DNA from: Sanguinoderma infundibulare
Taxonomy: Eukaryota > Basidiomycota > Agaricomycetes > Polyporales > Polyporaceae
Length of the DNA: 64,000 bases
Direction of reading: 5' to 3'
Assembly: GCA_032821775.1 (NCBI GenBank)
Contig: JAVLRN010000007.1
Coordinates: 1,550,001-1,614,000, forward strand
In this document: positions 13,696-23,428 of the stretch, piece by piece
How positions within the stretch are numbered: position 1 is the stretch's first letter
Layout: the number at the start of each line of letters is the position of its first letter
Translations under genes and position numbers: made by a program
Notes under the pieces: model-generated
Databases searched by the model: none
Told to the model about the DNA's origin: nothing
Seen by the model: only the letters and a program-made list of their open reading frames with translations

Positions 13696-15871
13696 TCACT
13701 GCACGAGCGAGACACGGAGCGGCATCTGCGGGCCAAGGTGCTTCTCGCTCTTGACGAGCGGCGCCATGAGGCCGGCGGGGAAGCGGACGATCTCCGGCTT
13801 GTCCTCCGGGATGGTGAACTCGAAGTTCTCGAGGAGCTCGACGAGGATCGCCTGCATCTCGATGATCCTAGAGGAATAAACGCCAACAGACAGGTCAGCG
13901 TCAGCCTCCACCCCACTGCAGTACCGCATCCGACAAAGAGGGATTAACGTGAGGACTTACGAGAACCGCCAGCCGATGCACGCCTGCAGCCCGGCGCTGA
14001 ACGTCATCAGGTTCGAGGTGACGCCGACGTAGGTCGCGCCCATCTTCTCGTGCTCGACGAACCGGAGCGGGTTGAACTCGCCCGCGTCCGGCCCCCAGAT
14101 GCTCGGCAGCCGGTTGTACGCCCAGATGGACACGTTGCAGTTCGTGCCCCGCGGGACCGCCAGCTCGCTCACGCACTCGCCGTCCGCCAGCGTGATCGGC
14201 GCCGCGAGGGGGAGCACCTCGTCGCGCGTCGCGACGCGTTGGAAGGTGTAGACGATCGGGTGCAGCCGGAGGACCTCCTTCATCGCCGCGAGCGTGTACG
14301 TCATCGCGTCGAGGTCCGCGACGCATAAGTCGGCGTCGCCACGCTCGGCGACGCGCGCGCGGATCGCCTTGATCTCGGCGCGCATCTTCTGCTGGTAGTC
14401 GGGGTGCCGTGCGAGCTCGTAGAGGAGCCAGGTGAGGGACGACGCCGTCGTCTCGTGTCCAGCGAGGAGGAAGGTCGCCATCTGGGACATCATCTCTTCG
14501 TCGGTCAGGCGCGACTTGGGGTCTTCCGAGGCGTTTGCTCGTACTGCGGGGCAAGGATCGGTGGCGTTCAGTAGAGATGGCAACGAAAAAGGCAACAGGC
14601 ATACCGAGGATGCTCATGATGTCCTTCTTTTTTTGGTCGTTGCCAGCGAGGACGGCCTCAGTCTTCTCGTCGATCAGCGTCTTCGCGAAGTTGTTGATGA
14701 CCTTGAGCGTTCGGCGGAAGCGAGCGTGGTCCTTAGTCGGAATGTACTGCACGTACTTAAGGATCGACATCGGGATAAGGTGCCAGAAGGAGCGGAAGAT
14801 CACGGTGATGTTAGAAGGGAATGGGATGGCGTCCGCACTGCGCTCCACATGTGAATTGCGGTTCAGTCTAACTCGAAGACCGTTTAACTCACAACATGTT
14901 CTTGTATGCCTCCATGACGGGGTTGAGGGAGTCGTCGAGGGCGCCGCACTGTACGTCAAATCCAACTGTGTGCACCGTCAGGACGCGAACTGGAGACATA
15001 TCACTAACAGAACGCACCCTCTCCAATGACGTCCAGCGTACACCTTGCGAGCCAAGCCAGGACGTTCACGCGTTCGCTTGAGTCCGGAGTTGTAGCTAGG
15101 ATGTCCTTCCACTTCTGACCCAGCTGTAATCCAAGCCCATGCTCAGATACCTGGTCCAGGATAAGGAGCGACCTCGAATGCTAGGCGCACCTTCTGTGCT
15201 GATGCACGGAAAAGCGGCAAGAATGACTTCAACTGGCTGGCGCCGAATGCAGGGTTCATGATCTTGCGCATTCGTGCATGGTCCTTATCTGCCATCCCAG
15301 CTTCACCAAGAGTACTTTTCAAATCCTATGAAAATACCTTGAGCAAAGAGGATTCCTGCACCGGTAATTTCACGGGTGAATTGCCGAGAAACAGCGCTCT
15401 TCGCGAAGTGGTAACCAGATTTGTGGAAGATGTATTGAAGGGCCTATATGAGCCGTCAGCACGCATGCGAGAAACGGTGGGGCCAGACGAAACGAAGCAT
15501 ACCTTGGGGTCAGCAATCGCGAGGTGGTCTTCCTGTGAGACAAGTGTCGGATTGAAGCCTCAAGAGATGCAGGCAGGTTACTCACGCCCATGATACCCTT
15601 GGTTCGCCAAATTGCACCATACTCCCGCACCCACTTTCCGTCCAGATCGCCCACCTCAATCTGCTGGACGGTCTGCTGGATATGGCCTGAATGTGTCTGC
15701 GATGTCAGCGCTCTACCACGCAAACATACGCTCAATCGACTCACCCATGAGCCAGCTTGGAGCAGGCGGTCCCCTCACCTTCCTCAGGTGACGGCGCGCA
15801 AGGTAGCGCCGCACCGTTGAGACGAGGAGGAGTGCACCCCCAGCGAGTAATAGAGGCACCAATGGGTTCAT
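13696..15871 (-). CDS. Cytochrome P450 monooxygenase
   Basis: Ten exons (15871..15745, 15686..15586, 15532..15503, 15443..15338, 15288..15191, 15123..15018, 14965..14893, 14837..14605, 14543..13961, 13867..13696) give 542 residues. A hydrophobic N-terminal anchor (VPLLLAGGALLLVSTV) is followed by a proline-rich hinge (RGPPAPSWLMG). Core P450 motifs are present: I-helix AGHETT (319-324), K-helix EVLR (381-384), a PERF-like NPLRF and the heme loop FSAGLQACIGWRF with ligand Cys about 480. The usual basic residue two places before the Cys is Gln here, a variant seen in some basidiomycete clans. The enzyme should be ER-bound and reduced by P450 reductase; substrate unknown. The intron 15337..15289 is only 49 nt and was placed to avoid an in-frame stop. 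It has no cluster neighbours that would suggest a pathway. Confidence 0.88.
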
Positions 15872-15987
15872 ACTCTGCCAGGTTGACAGTCAGCGACGGC
15901 GGAGGGGCACGAAAAGGTAGTCATCGCTTACACCAGCTGCAACGAACACGACAATTGATGCCCCGCTCTCGTTGCGATTCCGAAGAC

Positions 15988-15994
15988 TATATAG
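15988..15994 (-). promoter_or_regulatory. TATA-like element of the P450 gene
   Basis: CTATATA on the minus strand, about 117 bp upstream of the P450 start codon. Placement fits a fungal core promoter; no transcript evidence is available. Confidence 0.45.
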
Positions 15995-16439
15995 CTCCCG
16001 CGGCGACCCTGCATCTTGGTTTTCGGCTTCCCACGTAACACACAGTTTCTTACTGGAAACACGGCGAATCGGGGCCAAGGGCGCCGTGTTAGCAAATCGC
16101 CTCACCTAAGAAAATGTCGGCCCATAGGTCCCAGACGTCGTCACCGTAATGGGGTGTGGCATCAGTACTGGCATAGCTCGTCCCAGGCGGGTTGTCCGGA
16201 TGCGCAGCTGGACCTGGCTCGCAAGCGGGTGGTAGTTTCAAGACCTTGTCGCCTAGCAAGTTGTGCCGCCTCGCACGTGCAACGGTCGCCGCTACTTGCA
16301 ATCTGCAGAGGCATACGCCTGTGGTCTTGGCGTCATCCGCGGCTGGTCGAGATTTCTGGTGCCTGAAACGGTTACGGGATTGTGAACAGCTCACACCGCC
16401 CACCTCCGCCCATCCGCAGGTCTCTGATCCGGCGCTGGT
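15995..16439. other. Intergenic / possible continuation of the broken gene
   Basis: Minus-strand frame 16089..16526 continues out of the last recognised segment with no conserved features. The rest is promoter-side DNA of the P450 gene. Nothing firm can be called. Confidence 0.35.
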
Positions 16440-17225
16440 CAGGTACTTGAACTCGGGAAACGGACCTTGAAGGGCGGAGAGAAGTTCCGAAGCTGACAGT
16501 GCAGATCGTTCCAATGCCGATCCCACCTTTAAGCGTTAACCATGAGAAAGAATCGGCAAGCGAGAGCGGGAAACACACGAGTCTTACGTGGCCACGAGGG
16601 CGGCACTGGAGCGGTGAGACAAATCCTTCCCCAAGCGAGACAGTTCAACTGAGCGGTCGAACGCGCTGCTGGAGGAGCTGGAAAAGATCCCCAAGACTAC
16701 CTTGACCCATTTGTTCCGCCTAAAAGCGCAGAGACCTTCTGGGGTTCGTGGACGTCGTGACCAGGCGTTGTTGCATCGTCATGGGCTGGCCCTTCAGCAT
16801 CGCGATCTTGATGGCCTGATCATTCACGTAATCGGCGTTCTGAGCCTGGCAGGCCAGTTCAATAAGGCAACGACAGAAGCGAAAGCGAAAACGTACCTCT
16901 ACAACGCGGAACTCTTCGGGCTGCGTCTGAGTGATCTGGCAGAACCTTAGCAACTCGTCACCGACGGTGGTCCTCAAGGCGATTTCGCCTGCAAGCATCG
17001 CCCGGGTCTCCTGCTATCGGGCTTGAAGACTAGCGACGTCGCTAGAAAGCTTATGGGAAGCCCGCACAGCTTGAGCATAGCCCTCTCCCGCCTCGCCCAC
17101 GACTCCATCGCGTTCTGCAGCGCGTTGGCGCCAGCCATAGCGTCGTTCTTCTCCTCTGCGCAAGCCGACATCTTGCACTGTTTGGCGGGGTCGAGCTGAG
17201 CAGGGATGTCGACAACCCACACATG
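16440..17225 (-). pseudogene. Broken gene for a helical, coiled-coil-like protein
   Basis: Several minus-strand segments look like parts of one protein but sit in different frames. In order they are: VWVVDIPAQLDPAKQ and ALQNAMESWARRE (about 17220-17080), then AVRASHKLSSDVASLQAR (about 17065-17015), an in-frame TAG, then ETRAMLAGEIALRTTVGDE with FCQITQTQPEEFRVVE (about 17010-16900). Further segments are NADYVNDQAIKIAMLKG (about 16840-16790), SRLGKDLSHRSSAALVAT before a GTAAGA donor (about 16655-16590) and SALERSALSASELLSALQG (about 16525-16465). Ala/Leu/Glu-rich heptad character suggests coiled coil. A frame change without a usable intron near 17075 plus the stop at about 17016 argue for decay, though unusual splicing cannot be excluded. 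I do not recognise the family. Confidence 0.4.
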
Positions 17226-17796
17226 TTCCCGGGGTGCGCCGGTGCGGCGAGGTGGGTTTCAGAAACGGTTGCCTCAAATCAACGCTCGGCTGAGATAGAT
17301 CGGGTGTACGGGCCGGATCAGTCAAGAATGGGGATGCAAGGACCAGCAACAAAAGCTCCGTAAGCGGCCTTCAGCGGGGAAACTCCTTGCTTCAATTGCC
17401 GCACAGCGAAAGACAGTCGGAAACATAAACGACCTAAGGGAAGTTCGCGTTGTGCACACCAGAGTCATGCTGGAACTTGTCAATTATCTTGTCATCAAGC
17501 CAGTCTGCGAGCGCGCGACGGGAAAGAGGGAATGGGGACTGCGTAGCGTTTGGACGTCGCCACGAGAACGTGCCGAGCTGGGACGTTCGAGATGGCAGAG
17601 GGAAGCGAGACCAGATCCATCAGGTCATAATGGCTTGGGCATTTAGTAGGTACAATATCCAGCAACGTCCTCTGATGAGCCTGAATAGAATTATGAGCCT
17701 TCGGACGGTGCGAAGAGTCATGAAACGCACCTTCTATATAACCGACGTCTCGGATGAAAGCGACGGGGTACGGAGGACGCACGAAGAACAGATGGA
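17226..17796. other. Intergenic region upstream of the broken gene
   Basis: Frames on both strands overlap without recognisable domains. The region may include a lost 5' end of the broken coiled-coil gene; no ATG exon could be tied to it. Confidence 0.35.
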
Positions 17797-18144
17797 TCAT
17801 GTGTCCCCTCGCCGAGCGCGCCCCGGCTTCTGGTCCTCAACGACGAGCCGGCATCCGCCATACAGCTGGTTCACGATCGCGCTCCGCTTCAGCACAGCCA
17901 GCTCCTTGGCTTTCTCGTTGTAGAAAGCAGTCAGCTTTGCGGGATCTGTCTCATTCTGGATAAAAGATGTTGAGCATCCCGTTCCCAAGTGCTCAATTCG
18001 CTGGCGTACTTGAATGTCCCGGAAGGTGCTCTTCGCCCGGCGAACGAAGTAGTTCCTGAAGTTATACGAGCTGAAGGATTGCGATGTCCGCAGCATGGAA
18101 TGATATAGGTGCAACAGCGACTGCTTCGTGGGAGGAGTCGCCAT
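17797..18144 (-). CDS. ISD11: LYR-motif protein Isd11 (cysteine desulfurase partner)
   Basis: Two exons (18144..18010, 17955..17797) give 97 residues. The protein has the LYRM4/Isd11 form: near the N-terminus LLHLYHSML (LYH in place of the canonical LYR), then YNFRNYFVRRAKSTFRD, and after the splice KELAVLKRSAIVNQLYGG. Isd11 binds and stabilises the mitochondrial cysteine desulfurase Nfs1 together with acyl carrier protein, and is needed for Fe-S cluster assembly. The tripeptide is L-Y-H rather than L-Y-R, while downstream basic residues are kept. Length matches the family. The 54 nt intron (18009..17956) carries clean GT..AG ends, and without it the reading frame would include an unconserved insert. 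Confidence 0.85.
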   Translation of the reverse strand: MATPPTKQSLLHLYHSMLRTSQSFSSYNFRNYFVRRAKSTFRDIQVRQRIEHLGTGCSTSFIQNETDPAKLTAFYNEKAKELAVLKRSAIVNQLYGGCRLVVEDQKPGRARRGDT

Positions 18145-19221
18145 GGTCAGAGTGAGAGGGAAGAAACCTGCGGCGGACGAATGTAAAGTCGCTCACCGTC
18201 GGCCCGCTCGGCACGCTGCCGATGCTGACATAAGAATTTCTTCTCCAGCGACCTGTCAAATGAGCTCTGTCACGACGGTTGGACATGACATGTCGTTGAA
18301 CCGAACCACTACTAACATACCTCTCCCTATCTCTCCTCCGAACCTTCTTGGACATGTTGAAACTGAGCCGATGGGCGTCGATTTTGCAAACTCCCAAGGG
18401 GACCGACGTTTCTTGTCCAACATCCCCTCCATTTTCAAAGCTCCGCCTTTCAGGTGCGTGCCAGTGCCGGTGGGTCTTCTAGCCGACCTTCTCTAAGTCC
18501 GACAGTATTGATATCAAATTGCTGCACACAACCTGTACGTATTCACTTTTCCCTAACCACATTGTAGACCATTGTGGACTGACTAGTACTGATTCGGCTT
18601 ATATGATCACTTTCCGGGACAAATGTTCCGTTTTATCAGGTAAGGAAGGGGCGGGCGACGTAAGTAGTCGAGGCTGTAGGGCCTATCTTGCGGATAGCGC
18701 AATTCCACGGACTCCAAGACTTGATCCGTATATCCGTACCAGGACATCGATGATTGTGCCGTCATGACGTGTTGTAGATACTGTATGGCGCAGCAGCGCC
18801 ACAGTGGCCCTCGTTACTAATAACGCTTCTTTAGTGATAGTATTGATGAGATGACGTCGCTACTGAACGGCCTCTCCTCGGATTCGTAGGCTCAGATAAG
18901 TTGCACCCGAGAAGGCCGTGCACGGGTCCTTTCGTCCTATTTCGAGGACCTGCTCAGGCCGCTGCACAGACGTGTCTTGGCAGAATGCGATCAGAGAGGC
19001 CGAGAGATCTATTATATCTACTGTACAACTATATGTACATAGAATCCACACCATTGCATTACGAGAGACAAAATATGCGAGTGCGAAACATTGGTCAACA
19101 GAAGGGGAATCGTCGCGGTCAAAGTAGTACTGCGTGAGGTAAAAGGTGAAAGCATAGGACGCGTCCCAATGCAAGAAGCTGCGCCTCCAGGGCGCGCAGC
19201 TCCACGAGAAGGCAAGGCCAC
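18145..19221. other. Intergenic region, about 1.1 kb
   Basis: No supported gene. Minus-strand frames at 18860..19439 overlap the 3' end of the phosphatase gene in wrong frames. The region holds the ISD11 promoter and the phosphatase 3' end. Confidence 0.45.
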
Positions 19222-20343
19222 TCATGCGGAGACAGAGGCAGGGAGGATGTCGAACTTGAGCCGGTTGCCCTCGGCCGCGACGCGGACCTGCTCCATCGTG
19301 TCCACGATGTAGTGCGCGCCGCAGTTCTCGATCTTCGACCGTTCGTGGCTCGTGCACACCGCGATGACTGTCGCGCCCGACGCGACGCCCGCGCGGATGC
19401 CCGAGGGCGAGTCCTCGAAAACGACGCACCGCTTCGCATCGTACCCGAGCTCCTTGGCTGCGAGGAGGAACGGGTCGGGCGCGGGCTTGCCCGCCTTGAG
19501 ACGCTTGTCGTCGGCGGTGATGGTGACGGCGGGGGGCGTGATGCCGACGCGGGTCATGCAGCCGTGCGCGTACGTCTTCGCACCCGAGGTCGCGACGGCG
19601 TACTTGCCCTTGGGGATCGAGCCCATGACGCGTTTCACGCCGGGGAGGATGCGCACGGAGCGGTCGACGGCAGCGGCCTCGATCTGCCAGGCCTGGAGCT
19701 GATGCTGCTTCTCGAGGTTGACGCGCCAGTCGTCGACGACGGCCTCGTGTTGTTCCTCCATGATAGGGTCCTCGAACGTCGCGGCGTCGCCTTCTGGGAT
19801 GGTGGAGGGGGACATGGCGAGGAGGGACGAGACGCGGTGGAGGAAGGATGGGCGGCGGAAGGTGGCGAGCTGGGCGATGTTGCCGACGAAGGAGGGTGCA
19901 CGGGAAGACGAGCGGGAGCTGGGGAGGGAGTTGGAAGGGGAGAGGGCGGGCGTGCCGGCGCCGGATGAGATGGGGGAGGAGGGCACAGAGCCGGGACCGT
20001 GCTTGTTGTAGGCGTCGGCGAAGAAGAGGATAGACTCTTCGAAGGCTTGTACCTCGGCGTCCATCTCGTGGGCCTTGATATGCGGCTTGAACTGGGCGAG
20101 GTTGTCGACAGCACGCTTGCCGTGAGTGGCAGCGATTACGTATGCGGGGTCCTGGCCGATGTCATTGGCAACCTTGCCCCATGCCGCCTCGACGGCTGCG
20201 ATGGAGTCGGTAAGGGTACCGTCCTGAACGAAGAAAAGACACAGTCAATAAAAGCACATTAAGTCACTCGGTGTAAAAGCGCGCACCATGTCAAAGAGGA
20301 CGGCGTCGGCGTAGAAGGTCGTCGAGTCGCAGTTGGTGGACAT
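19222..20343 (-). CDS. HAD-superfamily sugar-phosphatase-like enzyme with Ser-rich cap insertion
   Basis: Two exons (20343..20287, 20223..19222) give 352 residues. The HAD motifs are all present: motif I FDMDGT (17-22), motif II ATSGAKT, motif III lysine in KAGKPAPDPF and motif IV FEDSPSGI. Sequence style matches the glycerol-3-phosphatase / 2-deoxyglucose-6-phosphatase group (Gpp/Dog), which use the first Asp as nucleophile and Mg2+. These are normally about 240-250 residues. Here the cap domain holds an extra segment at about residues 96-165 rich in Ser, Pro and Gly (for example SSPISSGAGTPALSPS), which explains the greater length. Cytosolic dephosphorylation of a small sugar or polyol phosphate is inferred. 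A TATATAAA box lies about 125 bp upstream. Confidence 0.85.
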
Positions 20344-20466
20344 GTTGAAAGAGGAGATAGAAGAGTGGATGAGAGACGTGTTGTCGAAGTCAAGTAAGAG
20401 TAGTATGAGGCTTGTGTCGCTCGCTGTGAAGCTGCGGAGTGAGGGAGGGTGGGTTCAGCCATGGCC

Positions 20467-20474
20467 TTTATATA
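20467..20474 (-). promoter_or_regulatory. TATA box of the HAD phosphatase gene
   Basis: TATATAAA on the minus strand, about 125 bp before the start codon. Spacing and sequence fit a strong fungal TATA promoter. Confidence 0.55.
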
Positions 20475-23428
20475 CGTCTTGTGCGGTACCCGGCGCCTGT
20501 GATGGGAGGATAGTTTTCGAGAGTTGTCGGCCGTATCTGGAGAGTGGGGCTACGATGCACCCTCGCAACACGAGGGGAAATTTCCTGAGGCGGTGACGCA
20601 AGAGTGCCACTGGCGACAAAGAGCGTTGGCGACGGGAGAGAAACCCCGCTCGCCTTCTTCCGTCCCTGTCCGCCTTCCTTTTCCGGGGGCGCGTGGCAGG
20701 AACGACGCGATCGATGAGCGTTGAGTCCCAGAAAGGCAAATTCGTGGTGTTTGATGGGGCCATTAGATCGAATCTGCCGAGCGCCCTTTTTCCAGCCTCG
20801 TCTGTGGCCGCGGTTCCTTGCATCAGCTCGCCGACAGCCTTCATTGGCACCTCCTGTGAAGGCCCGAAACCAGGCGCCCTTGGAGCCGTCTTCACGTACT
20901 CGCCCCCGTCCTCGTTGTTGCGCGCGAAGGACAACAAGGCGCCGGGCAGACAAAGCAAGCTGATCCACCCCCAAACGCACGGAGATAAGACCTGCAACGC
21001 GAAGGACAGTGGACAATGACCTCAAGGGCCATGCAACCAGCCGATTTTCATAAACCACCCGCGACGCGATCGACGGATCCGGAGCGCCCAAATAAACTTG
21101 TCTTCTTCCCGCCCTCGGCCGGAATTGGTTTCCCGCCTTGAAGGCCAAGTCTCTTTGCTTTCTGCCGCCATTCTCCCATATGCAGCGTGCCCTACACTGT
21201 TCGCTTTCCCCTATTCGACCCCGTTATCTTTGCGATGTTTCTGCTGCCTCTCGTGCCAGAGCAATTTCAACTGTCGCGCAGTGGAGCCTGATGAACGTTC
21301 GCAACTTGTCGATGTTCGAAACTTCGACTCCATGACATCCGGAAAGCCCGTATACGCACTCCACCATCAATTCATATCGGGTCTCCCTAGCCGCATTGCC
21401 TTCCTTTTCTGACGACACCGCTCTATTTTGCATGTCCCTCTCCAAGCGCTAGCGCCGACACCGTGTCAGGAGATGGGCCTATACACCCTACGCCACCCGA
21501 CGTTCCCGGCACACCGTGACATATCTCGGTACGAGTCAGATAAACAGAGCGTACCGAGCAACCGATTGACTGGCCGTCTACGCGACGCGTCATGCAGGTG
21601 AACGTGGACGTGGGTGCCAAAGCCAGCAATCACGGCCGCGCAACCCCGTTTCTACGCGCTGGTGGCACAGAAGCCCGATACCACACTTCTGGGTAACTTC
21701 TGGGGCCGAACCTAGCTCTTGCCGAACAAAGGCATCGCACCATGACGCGCACCGTCCCGATCGTTCTTGCGTCCGGCAGCGATGCTCGTGCGTCGGCATG
21801 TGTGCACTTCGCATGCAAGGCTCCTTCGACGTGCGCTAGCGAACGTCCATCCCGTTGGCACGCTCTGCACGTCGGGACCCCCGTTCCTCTTCCACCCCGA
21901 TACTGTCTTATCTTTCTTTTCGAAGCTCGGACAGCGCGCTGGCCGTGGGTGGCATCATGGCCATGCCCGTAAGCATATGCAGTAAACGCGGTACGAGCTC
22001 AGACTTCTCCCACTTCTGGCGTGGCAGTAGGCGACAACACGTATGAAATCTCTGCCCCGAAACGTCATCGACTTCCTTCAGGGCACATCGCTCAGCGCCG
22101 CAGCGCGTTCGCAAACGAGATAAGTATCGAGGTGCGGCGGAATGGCTCTAGCCAATATCAGCGGCCCCACTAGTAGCGTGAGCGTAACCGACGCGACGCT
22201 TCCCTGGTCCTCGTCCGAACACTTTCCGTGCCCCAAATCCACATTCGAGATGCGTGGAGTGCGAACGGGCAGACCTTTAGCACTTTGTGCCCTCCACCGG
22301 GCGGCTGATAACCATCATTCCTCCCTCGTGAACAGTGCGGGCGAAAGGCCACTCGCATCGCTTACGAGCCAGTTCAATGATACCGTGGAGCCGGGTCGAC
22401 GTGGCACATCGACGTCTTGAGGGGAGGAAGTCCAAGCGGAATGGATGTAGACACTTCGGAAGCAGCGGCTCGGAAGAAGCGGCTCGGAAGGAGTGCGTTT
22501 GAATCCTTTCCACTATCGTGTCCGTCCTCAGTTATGACGCAGGCTAGCCGCGAGTCGAACGCGGCCATCGTGCAGGTCTCTGACATCACCCTCGGACTAA
22601 TTTATAACAAGATGCGACGCACCTCCGGGGGCTTGGAACGTTTGACGTTGACGTACATACGGACCGGGTACCAAATGTCAACGTTGCGGCTGCTGTCCAT
22701 GTAGCCGTCGCAAGCACTCCCGGCACTTGCGCGACGTCATCTCTCGAGTCCTCCGTTGCCCAATTGCAACCACAAAACTTTAAGGTTGAGGTTCTTCCGT
22801 TCCGTTACACTAATCCCGGCCTGATCAACATCGACGCATAAAGGAAATCGAAGTCGACTCGTCACCGCACTATCCTTGCACTTACAACACCGAAACCACC
22901 GACGTCATGCACGCCCGGCGACAACGCGTGCAGTATCTCCGACTATGCAGCGGACGGCCCTGTCCAGGTGACCGTTGACAGCCCTGGACGCCAGATCTGC
23001 GACCGTCGCGCCTACTTGGGCAGTGGCCAGGCTCTTTCGGACCCTGGAAAATGACTTGTGGACACATATGGGTCCCATCCCCTAGGGCCCTCGTCCTCCG
23101 TGCTCGACACGCATCCGGAATCCGGGCAGACAACCCGGATGTCCTGACCGTCGTCGCTCAAGGGAACCAGCTAAACCTAACTCGGTCTCCGGGGCGATTT
23201 ACGCCCATCCTCCAGCGCGAATCTCGTCGCCCCAAACACGTCATGCCGTCAGCCCCACATCCACAAGCCCCCCGAACGCTTCGCGAATCCCGCACTTGCC
23301 GCATGCAGCGCTGACCCCGCATCCCATGCTATCCCATGACGGACGCGAAAACCGTCAGTGTGGGCGATACACGTAAAGCGCTACATACCCAAGCTACCGA
23401 CGACATCTGTATGGTGTACGCATCTGTA
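20475..23428. other. Gene-poor region, about 3 kb
   Basis: Both strands hold many overlapping frames of 60-220 codons, the longest 20468..21148 and 20455..20997 on the minus strand. They are Arg/Pro-rich, lack conserved motifs and overlap each other in different frames, as expected of GC-rich non-coding DNA. No terminal repeats, transposase motifs or tRNA cloverleaf were seen. Confidence 0.4.

Noticed and set aside
19312..19968. Long plus-strand frame of 218 codons
   Set aside because: Antisense to the HAD phosphatase exon, whose motifs are unmistakable on the minus strand.
20455..21148. Two overlapping minus-strand frames of 180 and 226 codons
   Set aside because: They overlap in different frames just upstream of the phosphatase TATA box, are Arg/Pro-rich, and carry no motif or splice pattern.
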